Origin: Arenicellales bacterium
Lineage (GTDB): Bacteria > Pseudomonadota > Gammaproteobacteria > Arenicellales > JAJDZL01
Direction: 5' to 3'
Length of the DNA: 64,000 bases
Assembly: GCA_951813075.1 (NCBI GenBank)
Contig: OX638343.1
Coordinates: 800,149 to 864,148 of the forward strand
Of this stretch, positions 8,196 to 17,126 are shown one piece after another; positions within the stretch are counted from its first letter, which is position 1; every line of letters starts with the position of its first letter. The position numbers and the translations under genes were made by a program. The notes below the pieces were generated by a model. The model saw only the letters and a list, made by a program, of their open reading frames with translations. It was not told the origin of the DNA and made no database searches.

Positions 8196-9666
8196 TATTG
8201 ACCAGGGGACTACCAGCTCCCGTGCACTTTTAGTTGATCAGAACGGTAAAGTTCTGAAAACACAACAGAAAGAATTCACACAATTTTTTCCGAATGACGG
8301 CTGGGTTGAGCATGATCCTGTCGAGATCTGGCAAACTACGCAATCGGTCGCCCGCGACGTGCTTGCTTATGCAGAACAACTGCCCGGTGATGTCAAGGCA
8401 ATTGGTATCACCAATCAGCGAGAAACGAGCATTGTCTGGGATCGAAATTCGGGTGAGCCTGTTTACAATGCGATTGTCTGGCAAGACCGGCGAACCGCTG
8501 CCTATTGCTCCAAGCTACAACAGGATGGATTAACACCGGATGTTCAAGAAAAAACTGGACTGCTTCTGGATCCGTACTTTTCAGCGACCAAGTTCGCTTG
8601 GATTCTTGAGAATGTTCCTGATGCGCGCAATCGAGCGGAACAAGGAGACTTACTATTCGGGACAGTAGACAGTTTCCTGATTTGGCATCTCACCGGTGGA
8701 AAATCACATTTGACCGATGCAACCAATGCTTCGAGAACCATGCTGTATGACATCCACAGGCAACAATGGGACCCGGAACTCCTCGAACTTTTTTCCATAC
8801 CAGACATTTGCTTGCCACGGGTGTTGGATTGTGCTGACGATTTCGGCATTGCAGACGCCTCCGTTCTAGGTCAGTCATTACCGATCTGTGGAGTCGCAGG
8901 CGATCAGCAGGCAGCATTGATCGGACAGGCTTGTTTCAAACCCGGCATGGTCAAGAGCACTTACGGGACGGGGTGTTTCCTCATAATCAATTCAGGATCA
9001 AAAACGGTTAAGTCGCAGCATAAAATGCTCACCACAATTGCGTATCGTCTGGATGGCAGTTCCTGCTATGCAATGGAAGGTTCAATTTTTGTCGCCGGTG
9101 CCGCAATTCAATGGCTTCGTGATGAACTTGATTTCATTGAAAATGCGACGCACACTGCAGATTTGGCAGCCTCACTGGATGACAATTGCGGAGTATACAT
9201 GGTACCGGCGCTAACCGGTTTGGGTGCGCCACACTGGCTTCCCGATGCTCGCGGAGCTGTATTTGGCATGACAAGAGATACCGGGAAAGCGCAATTTGTG
9301 CGCGCCGCACTGGAATCAGTTGCTTACCAGACTGCCGACCTGCTGAACGCGATGGAATCTGATGGGAGTGTAATCAGTCGTTTGCGAGTTGACGGTGGCA
9401 TGGCGAACAATGACTGGTATTGTCAGTTTCTGAGCGATGTTCTGAACCTGCACGTTGACCGACCCTCAAACATTGAAACGACTGCAATCGGAGCAGCTTA
9501 CCTGGCCGGACTGCATTCAGGAATATTTTCGTCATTGGAATCGATTTCGAACAATTGGAAATCAGACCGAAGTTTTGAAACCAGAATGGGCCCAGATGAT
9601 CGCGATAAATTAATGAATCGCTGGCGTAAGGCAGTCGAATTAGTATCCGAGTTCGCTGAATTGTAA
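8176..9666 (+). CDS. glpK: Glycerol kinase
   Basis: 496 residues from ATG 8176 (a TTG two codons upstream is possible). FGGY kinase: SIDQGTTSSRALL at the N-terminus, NQRETSIVWDR, IVWQDRRT, the GDQQAALIGQ region, STYGTGCF phosphate loop, and ALTGLGAPHWLPDARGAVFG. Full length with no visible damage. It phosphorylates glycerol to glycerol 3-phosphate. The glpD and transporter genes beside it are broken, so product use would need another G3P sink such as lipid synthesis through GpsA/PlsB (inference). Confidence 0.95.
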   Translation: MQAYILSIDQGTTSSRALLVDQNGKVLKTQQKEFTQFFPNDGWVEHDPVEIWQTTQSVARDVLAYAEQLPGDVKAIGITNQRETSIVWDRNSGEPVYNAIVWQDRRTAAYCSKLQQDGLTPDVQEKTGLLLDPYFSATKFAWILENVPDARNRAEQGDLLFGTVDSFLIWHLTGGKSHLTDATNASRTMLYDIHRQQWDPELLELFSIPDICLPRVLDCADDFGIADASVLGQSLPICGVAGDQQAALIGQACFKPGMVKSTYGTGCFLIINSGSKTVKSQHKMLTTIAYRLDGSSCYAMEGSIFVAGAAIQWLRDELDFIENATHTADLAASLDDNCGVYMVPALTGLGAPHWLPDARGAVFGMTRDTGKAQFVRAALESVAYQTADLLNAMESDGSVISRLRVDGGMANNDWYCQFLSDVLNLHVDRPSNIETTAIGAAYLAGLHSGIFSSLESISNNWKSDRSFETRMGPDDRDKLMNRWRKAVELVSEFAEL

Positions 9667-9865
9667 CCCTGTCGATTTGTTATCCGATCCCGATTGTCTT
9701 GTCAATCCGCTGGAATTTGACCATATTCACTCTGACGAAACTTTCGTTCGAAGTTACAAATTTAAAGAATCAGTTTTAGGTTACATACAAAAGCGATATC
9801 ATTGATTACATCGTGACAATATTATGTTGGTTGCACTAGATTCGTAATATATGTGGAGGTATATA

Positions 9866-10096
9866 TTGGCAAGTTTGATCGTACGAAATGTTGATGACGA
9901 AATCGTAACAGCTTTGAAATTTCGAGCCGGTAGGAAAGGCATTAGCGCCGAAGCCGAACATCGAAATTTATTGGCAGATGCACTGTTGACTCCTAGAAGA
10001 AGTTTTTCGGAGGTCATTCAATCAATTTCGCCTGCGGGGCACGATGACGATTTTTCACCTCAGCAAGACGAGTCGCCAAACAGTGTATTTACTTGA
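9866..10096 (+). CDS. FitA-like ribbon-helix-helix antitoxin
   Basis: 76 residues. The TTG at 9866 is chosen because a GGAGG ribosome site lies 6 bases before it and the family starts with ASLIVRNVDDEIV; an ATG at 9851 would overlap that site. The N-terminal ribbon-helix-helix is followed by GISAEAEHRNLLADAL and a C-terminal toxin-binding tail rich in Asp and Gln. FitA/VapB-type proteins neutralise PIN-domain toxins and repress the operon. Overlaps the toxin gene by about 14 bases. Confidence 0.85.
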   Translation: MASLIVRNVDDEIVTALKFRAGRKGISAEAEHRNLLADALLTPRRSFSEVIQSISPAGHDDDFSPQQDESPNSVFT

Positions 10097-10489
10097 TACC
10101 AATATCGTTAGTGAATTCCGAAAGAAGTCGAGAATGAACAAAGGTGTTCAGGCGTTTTTTTCAGAGGCAGCGAAAGACAACCAGCAATTGTATCTGAGTG
10201 TCATAACGATCGGTGAGTTGAGACGCGTTGTTGAAATCGTGGAGATCATGAGCAGGCAAACCAGCTGGAAGTATGGCTTGGCGAAGTTACGACAAAATAT
10301 CGCAGTCACCTCCTTTCTTTCACCGAACTAGAAGTTCAGGTATGGGGTTATCTACATGTACCTCAACATCAGAATTCTCACGATAAGCAAATCGCTGCAA
10401 CCGCACTGACACATGATCTATGCGTGGTTACGAGAAATGCCTCTCATTTCAAAGATACAGGGGTTCGGCTACTCAATCCATTTACTTGA
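10083..10489 (+). pseudogene. FitB/VapC-type PIN-domain toxin, frameshifted
   Basis: From GTG 10083 the frame starts YLLDTNIVSEFRKKS, with the first acidic PIN residue, and runs to VITIGELRR. Near 10230-10241 the family continues in another frame: RGDHEQANQLEVWLGEV, VWGYLHVPQ, DKQIAATALTHDLCVVTRN and LLNPFT, stopping at 10489. About ten bases appear lost compared with the usual LIRHRGD segment. PIN toxins are RNases needing all four acidic residues, so the product read here (stop at 10331) should be inactive. Confidence 0.85.
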
Positions 10490-10586
10490 CGAATAGTTCA
10501 GAGTTGCGTCGTGCTTGGGGTCAACGTTATTTATAAAAGAGGCGCCATAGATTCAAACCGGTATAGTAAAAGTTGGAATTCAGTCT

Positions 10587-11429
10587 TTGAATGAATCGAC
10601 AAAGAAATTGCTGAAATTTGTGCTGACATTCGTATTCAGTCTGGTATTTATTTACATACTGATCGCAGTCAGTGTTTTCTTCTACCAAAAACGACTGATT
10701 CACATTCCCTTCACCACATACACGGAAACGCCAAAAGATAGAGCAATTCCATTTGAATCTGTCGTTCTGAAGCAGCAATCCGACAATGCCACACTGAACG
10801 GATGGTTCATCGAAGTTCCGCACTCGAAGTACACCGTTCTTCTATTTGGCGGCAATGCTGGAAATATGTCATATATGCTCGATACTATCGATCTGTTACA
10901 CAAGCTCGGGTATTCAGTTTTTATTTATGACTACAGAGGATATGGAGCGAGCACGGGGAAACTTACCGAACGCGCCATGTACGATGATGTTAGACTCGCC
11001 TGGGATTATCTGACAGAAACCAGGCAGACCTCATCGAATGACATCATCGTATTCGGTCGATCACTAGGCACTGCGATGGCAAGTTGGGCTGCGACCGAAT
11101 ACGATCCGGCAGCATTGATAATGGAGTCAGGATTCACATCTCTCGTCGAAATGGGGGAAATCTACTATCGATGGCTGCCAACCAACTTAATGCTCAGATT
11201 CAGATACGACAATCTATCCCGAGTCCCGCGGCTACGATGTCCGACGCTTTATATTCACAGCCCCGAGGATGAACTGGTTCCTTACGCACACGCCGAGAGG
11301 CTCTACTCAGCTACATTGTCCGATAAAAGTTTCTTGACAATTTCAGGCGATCACAATTACGGCTATCTTGAAAGCGGTGAGACTTACACCAGAGGAATTG
11401 AGGAGTTCTTGAATCAGCACCTGCACTGA
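10587..11429 (+). CDS. Membrane-anchored alpha/beta hydrolase, YfhR/BEM46-like
   Basis: 280 residues from a TTG start (no better in-frame start). One N-terminal membrane segment (about residues 9-32) anchors a serine hydrolase domain. LLFGGNAGN fits the oxyanion-side loop, YDYRGYGASTG the strand after it, and VFGRSLGTAMAS holds the nucleophile Ser in GRSLG. The acid is in HSPEDELVP and the His in SGDHNYG. The domain most likely faces the periplasm. Natural substrate unknown for the family. Confidence 0.85.
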   Translation: MNESTKKLLKFVLTFVFSLVFIYILIAVSVFFYQKRLIHIPFTTYTETPKDRAIPFESVVLKQQSDNATLNGWFIEVPHSKYTVLLFGGNAGNMSYMLDTIDLLHKLGYSVFIYDYRGYGASTGKLTERAMYDDVRLAWDYLTETRQTSSNDIIVFGRSLGTAMASWAATEYDPAALIMESGFTSLVEMGEIYYRWLPTNLMLRFRYDNLSRVPRLRCPTLYIHSPEDELVPYAHAERLYSATLSDKSFLTISGDHNYGYLESGETYTRGIEEFLNQHLH

Positions 11430-11500
11430 CTGTGGTTCACAGCATCAGTAAATCTTGAAATGAGACAGAATTCCCAATTTGGGATGTGCCGCGATCTCTA

Positions 11501-12319
11501 CTAGAGATGCTCACCACCGTTAATGTGGACTTCTGAGCCAGTTACATAACTTGATTGCTCAGCGCACAAGAAGAAAATAGTCTGTGCGACTTCCTCAGGC
11601 GTGCCCAGCCGATGTAGCGGTATTGACTCAACCAGATCGTTGGTGCCCGGTGAAAGAATTGGTGTATCTATCTCGCCTGGAGCAATAGCATTGACTCGAA
11701 TTCCGCGAGCGCCAAATTCCCAGGCCATCTCGCGGGTCAATGCAGCCAGTGCGGCTTTCGATGTTGCGTAAGCGGTACCGGCAAATGGATGAACCCGGCT
11801 GCCGGCGATCGAAGTGACATTGACGACTGATCCCCGCCCTTTTGTCAATTCATCCATCAGTCCTCTCGCAAGAACGATAGGTGCGAAAAAGTTAACCTCA
11901 AATACGAGTCGCCATGTGGCCATGCCAGTATCTGCCGGTCCCAAACGTCTGCCTTGCTCGCTCTTCGGAGAAATTCCGGCATTGTTGACCAGCGCGTGCA
12001 ACGCTCCGCCCGAAAGCCTCGTTTTCAATTCCGCAAGTCCAATCGAGCGATGGTCCGGATCTCCAAGATCAATCTGAATATGATCTTCTTCACCTGCCTG
12101 CCATGGACATTCGGTGGAAAATGCCCGTCTGGAACAGGTAATGACACGCCATCCGTTCTCCTCAAACAGTTTGGCCGTCGCATGTCCGATACCTTGACTG
12201 GCACCGGTCAGGACAAGTGTGCGTTGCTCGCTGTCCGAGGGTTCCTGGTGTTTCGGTGATGGTTTGACCTTCCCCGTAATCGGACACTTTTCACCTTCAG
12301 TCTGTTCGGTCGGTTCCAT
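11501..12319 (-). CDS. Short-chain dehydrogenase/reductase
   Basis: 272 residues from ATG 12319, placed just after an AGGAGG ribosome site. A hydrophilic N-terminal tail of about 40 residues (with CPITGKVKPSPKHQ) precedes the Rossmann fold: TGASQGIGHATAKLF, NNAGISP, catalytic Ser in VNVTSIAGS, and YATSKAALAALTREMA with the Tyr-Lys pair. The end SYVTGSEVHINGGEHL is typical of classical SDRs. Substrate unknown. It begins 22 bases after the EF-G-like gene on the same strand, so they are probably co-transcribed. Confidence 0.88.
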   Translation of the reverse strand: MEPTEQTEGEKCPITGKVKPSPKHQEPSDSEQRTLVLTGASQGIGHATAKLFEENGWRVITCSRRAFSTECPWQAGEEDHIQIDLGDPDHRSIGLAELKTRLSGGALHALVNNAGISPKSEQGRRLGPADTGMATWRLVFEVNFFAPIVLARGLMDELTKGRGSVVNVTSIAGSRVHPFAGTAYATSKAALAALTREMAWEFGARGIRVNAIAPGEIDTPILSPGTNDLVESIPLHRLGTPEEVAQTIFFLCAEQSSYVTGSEVHINGGEHL

Positions 12320-12341
12320 AGTATTGACCTCCTGATCGTAT

Positions 12342-14381
12342 TCAGTCCTCGTCGGGCTGGATAAATTGTGCCTGCAGTCGTTTCTGAATCTCCATCGGCG
12401 CGGGTTCATAAGTTCCGAATTCCAGAATGAACGCGCCTTCGCCTCCTGTTATCGCATTCAATCTTGATTGAAAATCCGACATCTCAGCCAATGGTGCCGA
12501 CCCTGTTATCCTGATCGCTCCATTGGCCATAGAATCAGTATCTTTGATTCGACCGCGTCGCGACGACAGTTCGCCAGCGATATCCCCCATGTTCGAACTG
12601 GGTGCAGTAACCGATACGTCAGCAATCGGTTCAAGAACAATCGGACTCGCTTTGGAAACCGCGTCGATGAACGCTTTCTTTCCCGCAGTGACAAACGCCA
12701 CCTCTTTTGAGTCTACGGAATGATATTTGCCATCATGGACAATCACTCGAATATCCTGCAGCGGAAAGCCAGCGATCGCCCCATTATCCAACACCTGTTT
12801 AACGCCCTTTTCGACCGCCGGTATGAACTGTGAGGGGATCACACCACCGACTACATTGTCCACAAATTCAAACCCTTTTCCCCGCGGCATCGGTTCAACA
12901 CGAAGGAATACCTCACCGAACTGACCGGCGCCACCTGTTTGTTTCTTATGTCGACAATGTCCTTCTGAAACCTTGGTAACCGTCTCTTTATAGGGAATCG
13001 TCGGCACCGAGGTAGTAACTGACACACCATAAATCGTGTCCAATCGTTCGAGAGCGATTCGCAGATGCAAGTCTCCAAGACCACGCAGTACGGTTTCATT
13101 GGCTGCCGGATTGCGCTCTAGACTGATGCACGGATCTTCAGCTGCGATTTTCTGCAATGCCTCGGCGACTTTCTGTTCGTCGCCCCGGTTTGCCGGTGCA
13201 ATTGCAAGTCCTACCATTGGCGTCGGTGGATTCGTTGCTCTCAAATCAAGCCGCGAGTCCGAACTGGATCCAAGCACTATACTACCGTGCTCAATTTCGT
13301 CAACTTTCGCCAATCCGACGATATCGCCAGCCACCGCTTCTGTCACATCAGTGTGTTGTTTACCCAACATCGAAAACATGTTGCTGATTCGAACGGCTTT
13401 TCTGGCATCCCCGATGTATATCGGAGAATCTTTGTTTAGCGTGCCTTGAAATACTCGAAGACTACCAATCTTGCCGACAAAAGGATCGAACGCAACCTTG
13501 AATGCGTGCGCGATAGTTTCCTCACCTGCGTCAGATTTCAATTCTTTTGTCGTTTCAGAGTCACCATCCCAAATTACGAGTTCAGCCGCATTACCCTCGT
13601 TCGGATTCGGCAGCAGTTTCTGTGCCAAAACAAGCAAATCCTCAATACCCGCACCGGTTTGCGCAGATGCAAAAAAAACAGGTATCAGGTGACCTTCCCG
13701 CATGGCCTGTTTGAACACTGGCGCGACACTCTCGTCAGGTAACTTCCCGTCTTCAAGGTATTGTTCCATCAACTCCTCATCGACTTCCACAATTTGATCT
13801 GCAATTGCAGTATGCGCATCATCAATTGACAAAAAATCCGGTGAGCCATCACATTTGAACAAGCATCCAACAACCGAACTTCCACCATCTGAAGGAAGAT
13901 TGACAGCCAGACATTCACTTCCGAACTCTTCCTGAATTGAACTGTAGATCACTTCCAGATCTAGATCGGGCAGATCAATCTTATTCACCACTATAGCGGT
14001 ACACAGATTCGATTCTTTTGCCAATTCCATGAATCTTCGTGTCATGGTCTCAATACCGTTCTGTGCGTTAATTACAACCACAGCGGTCTCAACAGCAGAC
14101 ATTGCAGACAATGCGGGCCCCATGAAATCGGAATAACCGGGCGTGTCGATCAAATTTACGTGCGTATCTTGGTAATCAAACGACATCACCGAAGAGACCA
14201 ATGAGCGCTGATGATCTTTTTCCAGCGCATCGTAATCGCTGACTGTATTCTTTCTCGCAATTTCACCTGCAGTCGGTATGGCACCCGCGGTGTGCAGCAA
14301 AGCTTCGCTCAACAACGTTTTTCCGGCACTTGCCTGTCCAAGCAGAGCCAAATTTCGAATGTCATCGGTTGTATAGGGCAT
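12342..14381 (-). CDS. Elongation factor G-like GTPase
   Basis: 679 residues. GTPase motifs: G1 GQASAGKT at 15-22, G3 DTPG at 79-82, G4 NKID at 133-136. EF-G domains II-V follow, with ETVLRGLGDLHLRIALERL (domain III) and DVSVTAPSSNMGDIAGELSSRRGRI (domain V). The divergent G1 (ASAGKT instead of the FusA AHIDAGKTT pattern) and short length place it with EF-G-like paralogues rather than canonical FusA. Its role is not established; paralogues can lack one of the translocation or recycling activities. It sits upstream of the SDR gene, not in a ribosomal operon. Confidence 0.85.
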   Translation of the reverse strand: MPYTTDDIRNLALLGQASAGKTLLSEALLHTAGAIPTAGEIARKNTVSDYDALEKDHQRSLVSSVMSFDYQDTHVNLIDTPGYSDFMGPALSAMSAVETAVVVINAQNGIETMTRRFMELAKESNLCTAIVVNKIDLPDLDLEVIYSSIQEEFGSECLAVNLPSDGGSSVVGCLFKCDGSPDFLSIDDAHTAIADQIVEVDEELMEQYLEDGKLPDESVAPVFKQAMREGHLIPVFFASAQTGAGIEDLLVLAQKLLPNPNEGNAAELVIWDGDSETTKELKSDAGEETIAHAFKVAFDPFVGKIGSLRVFQGTLNKDSPIYIGDARKAVRISNMFSMLGKQHTDVTEAVAGDIVGLAKVDEIEHGSIVLGSSSDSRLDLRATNPPTPMVGLAIAPANRGDEQKVAEALQKIAAEDPCISLERNPAANETVLRGLGDLHLRIALERLDTIYGVSVTTSVPTIPYKETVTKVSEGHCRHKKQTGGAGQFGEVFLRVEPMPRGKGFEFVDNVVGGVIPSQFIPAVEKGVKQVLDNGAIAGFPLQDIRVIVHDGKYHSVDSKEVAFVTAGKKAFIDAVSKASPIVLEPIADVSVTAPSSNMGDIAGELSSRRGRIKDTDSMANGAIRITGSAPLAEMSDFQSRLNAITGGEGAFILEFGTYEPAPMEIQKRLQAQFIQPDED

Positions 14382-14414
14382 TAACTTTCTCCTGATATGT
14401 CCACATGAATTTCT

Positions 14415-15923
14415 TCAGTCTTGTTCTAGTTGTGCCAAAGCCAACTCGTCGATTATAGGGTACGGTGTACCGAGTTCGATTTCATGTGTATTGACATCCG
14501 GTTCCGAGCGATCGATAACGATGAACTCCTGCTCCTCCCACAGCACCATCAAAAAATGGTGCCAGACACCTCGGGCATAATTGACTCCCTGTTTCCCATT
14601 CGTCATAAAAACCCGCAAATCATCAGGATTGAACTCTTCGGATGGTTTGGCGACTGCAATCAGGAATCGACCGTTACCTCTGGGTATGAATGCCTGACTC
14701 GCATCGGGGTGACGTTCCATTTTTGTGATGCAAATCGGCATGGGCAGTGGGCGTGCCTTGAAAACACTCAATGCCGGACTGCCACCGTCGGTGACATCCA
14801 ATCGGGCCAGATTCTCGTAGCGGTCTGCATAACCGTGGTTGATCTCGCGAAACGAACACCCGGCAGTCTCGATCACCTCACCATACATCCTGAACTTTTC
14901 GGCGGTGAGCAATTCTGGTTTCAATGGCCGGGAGAAGGACAAGGATTTCGTTCCGATCGCCCGAAAACGACCAACACCACCATCAGGATATATATCAAGT
15001 TTTAGATGAGTAATATCACCTATATTATTGATATTTTGGTCAAATATATGTCTTTTATCAGCGTTTAACGCCGCTTCCGGCAGCAACGTCTTCCAATGGC
15101 TCATGTTCTCAGTCAGATACTCTTCCGATGCGCCTGGTGCGAACGTTCCTCGCACCGCACAACGGGCTGGATAGTTTCCCTTGAAGTGCAACGTGTCGAC
15201 TTCAATTCGTCTCACCACGCCTGGATGACCCAGTTTTATGATCGCCCAGTCGTAGCCTTCGCCCCGACGCCGGCGCGTCTCCCAGCCATCGCCCATGTTA
15301 ATCGCTCTGCCCGGTTTGAGCAGGTTCCACATATCACCGAAATGCATGTCACTGCAGGCAACCGCAACTCCACCGTTCTGCATTGATGCAAAGTCTGTTT
15401 CCTCGTTCTCCCCAACTTGAGCCCAATCCTTATGAACCTCACCGTAGACCCGTAAACGAGCTACTCCACCATCCGGATAAATATTCAATCGCAGGTGACT
15501 CCAATTTCTGTCGGACTCCACAAAGAACACATTACTTGAGTCACCTTTGAGAGGGGATTTTGCGACAATTTCATTCCAAACTGTCGAATCGTCCGGTTCA
15601 GATTTACAGTCGCAGGCATCAACGCTGGCATACTCGGGATAGTTACCGGTAAAGTGGGATGTATCAACATCAATACCGTATATCTTGCCACGACAGATTC
15701 GAATGATGCAGTGGTCGTATCCCGGTGTACGTCGTCTGCGGGACTCCCAGCCGTCCATCCACTTGCCATGATCGGTAAACTCATCGGCAATGAAAACCGG
15801 CAATTCCGGTTTTAGCAATCCCTCTTTCTCAGCAAAATAATCGTCTGTTGCGTACAGAACCTGCGCGCCCAGGCTGGGTTGCGCCAAGTTGATGAATCGC
15901 AACAGGTCCCGTCGATCAGTCAT
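14415..15923 (-). CDS. Allantoicase-ureidoglycolate lyase fusion
   Basis: 502 residues. Residues about 20-165 and 185-325 are the two repeats of allantoicase (WMDGWESRRRRTPGYDHCIIR and its partner MGDGWETRRRRGEGYDWAIIK; each repeat ends with YPDGGV). Residues about 333-490 are an AllA-type ureidoglycolate lyase: MERHPDASQAFIP at 402-414 and GVWHH at 452-456. The two enzymes act in succession: allantoate to ureidoglycolate plus urea, then to glyoxylate plus urea. The fusion could pass the unstable intermediate between sites. Start overlaps the 3' end of puuE by 8 bases, showing translational coupling. Confidence 0.9.
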   Translation of the reverse strand: MTDRRDLLRFINLAQPSLGAQVLYATDDYFAEKEGLLKPELPVFIADEFTDHGKWMDGWESRRRRTPGYDHCIIRICRGKIYGIDVDTSHFTGNYPEYASVDACDCKSEPDDSTVWNEIVAKSPLKGDSSNVFFVESDRNWSHLRLNIYPDGGVARLRVYGEVHKDWAQVGENEETDFASMQNGGVAVACSDMHFGDMWNLLKPGRAINMGDGWETRRRRGEGYDWAIIKLGHPGVVRRIEVDTLHFKGNYPARCAVRGTFAPGASEEYLTENMSHWKTLLPEAALNADKRHIFDQNINNIGDITHLKLDIYPDGGVGRFRAIGTKSLSFSRPLKPELLTAEKFRMYGEVIETAGCSFREINHGYADRYENLARLDVTDGGSPALSVFKARPLPMPICITKMERHPDASQAFIPRGNGRFLIAVAKPSEEFNPDDLRVFMTNGKQGVNYARGVWHHFLMVLWEEQEFIVIDRSEPDVNTHEIELGTPYPIIDELALAQLEQD

Positions 15924-16848
15924 TTAATTTCGCCGCAAGTTCTGATTCGAGGAAATTCTCAATCCAGTGATTCGCAATGTCGATACGACGACAAATCCAC
16001 ACGTCATCGAAAGATGTGACATATTCCAAAAAACGAGCGACACTGGCCGCTCTTCCGGGACGCCCGGCGAGCCGGCAGTGCAGACCGACTGACATCATCT
16101 TGGGTGTTTCCTTACCTTCCGAATAAAGGAGATCAAAAGCATCTTTCAGATATGAAAAAAATTGGTCTCCAGAATTGAATCCCTGCGCCGTTGCAAAGCG
16201 CATATCATTTGCATCCAGAGTGTATGGAACAATCAGATGTGAAGTCCTGAATTGATGGTCCCAATACGGAAGGTCATCGCTGTAGTCATCAGAATCATAA
16301 AGGAATCCTCCATTCTCAACAACCAGACGACGGGTATTCGGACTGGTTCTTCCGGTATACCAGCCTAGCGGACGTTTTCCTGTAACGTTCTCAATGGCGG
16401 CAATTGCAAGACCGATGTGTTCGCGCTCGATTTCCTCGTTCACGTACTGATAGTCGATCCATCGATACCCGTGACTGCAAATTTCATGACCGTCTTTGGC
16501 CATCGATTCGATGACAGCAGGATTCCTCTCGACCGCCATTCCCACTGCAAAAACAGTGACCGGCACCTCATACTCCCTGAACATTCGAAGCAAGCGCCAT
16601 ACACCTGCACGAGTGCCGTATTCGTAGATTGATTCCATACTCATGTGACGCACACCCTTGCGAGCATCGGCACCAATAATCTCGGAGAGAAATGCTTCCG
16701 ATGCTGAGTCGCCATGCAAAATACAGTTCTCTCCACCTTCTTCATAGTTCAGAACAATCTGGACCGCAACTCTTGCATTGTTCGGCCAACGAGGATGCGG
16801 CGGATTAGCGCCATATCCGATCAGGTTTCTCGGGTACTGAATTTCCAA
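15916..16848 (-). CDS. puuE: Allantoinase PuuE, polysaccharide deacetylase fold
   Basis: 310 residues. Hallmarks: YPRNLIGYGANPPHPRWPN at the start, then VALQIVLNYEEG-like VAVQIVLNYEEGGENCILHGD, EICSHGYRWIDYQY, GWYTGRTSPNTRRL, and GLHCRLAGRPGRAA. It is the cofactor-independent type that hydrolyses allantoin to allantoate, unrelated to the AllB amidohydrolase. With the downstream fusion gene it makes a compact allantoin-to-glyoxylate pathway. Upstream urate oxidation and urease are not in this window. Confidence 0.9.
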   Translation of the reverse strand: MEIQYPRNLIGYGANPPHPRWPNNARVAVQIVLNYEEGGENCILHGDSASEAFLSEIIGADARKGVRHMSMESIYEYGTRAGVWRLLRMFREYEVPVTVFAVGMAVERNPAVIESMAKDGHEICSHGYRWIDYQYVNEEIEREHIGLAIAAIENVTGKRPLGWYTGRTSPNTRRLVVENGGFLYDSDDYSDDLPYWDHQFRTSHLIVPYTLDANDMRFATAQGFNSGDQFFSYLKDAFDLLYSEGKETPKMMSVGLHCRLAGRPGRAASVARFLEYVTSFDDVWICRRIDIANHWIENFLESELAAKLND

Positions 16849-16919
16849 AACTATAACTTATTCCATTAATTTCGATCGACCACAAGCATCGCACACTTGT
16901 CTATATACATTTAATTTTA

Positions 16920-17040
16920 ATTCAAGTCTGCGATATTCGAATGAAATGCGGGTCACCGAAAGCATAGTCTGAATGCAGTGCAATCAGGTTGCGAATTTCG
17001 CGAACAGTGCCTTCATCTCGCGCCCGACATAATGTCGAAC
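16920..17040 (-). other. Possible coding remnant between puuE and the DMFase gene
   Basis: Within the 278-base gap, the minus strand has a frame reading ARDEGTVREIRNLIALHSDY then AFGDPHFIRIS before a stop. It is protein-like but has no proper start and an unknown family. It may be the tail of a lost gene. Confidence 0.25.
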
Positions 17041-17126
17041 ATTTATCTCAACAAGAAATTCGTGCGAGTTTCTCACCGGCAGCCAGATTATTCGATGAGG
17101 TGCGAAATGCTTTGATTTTATCTTCA

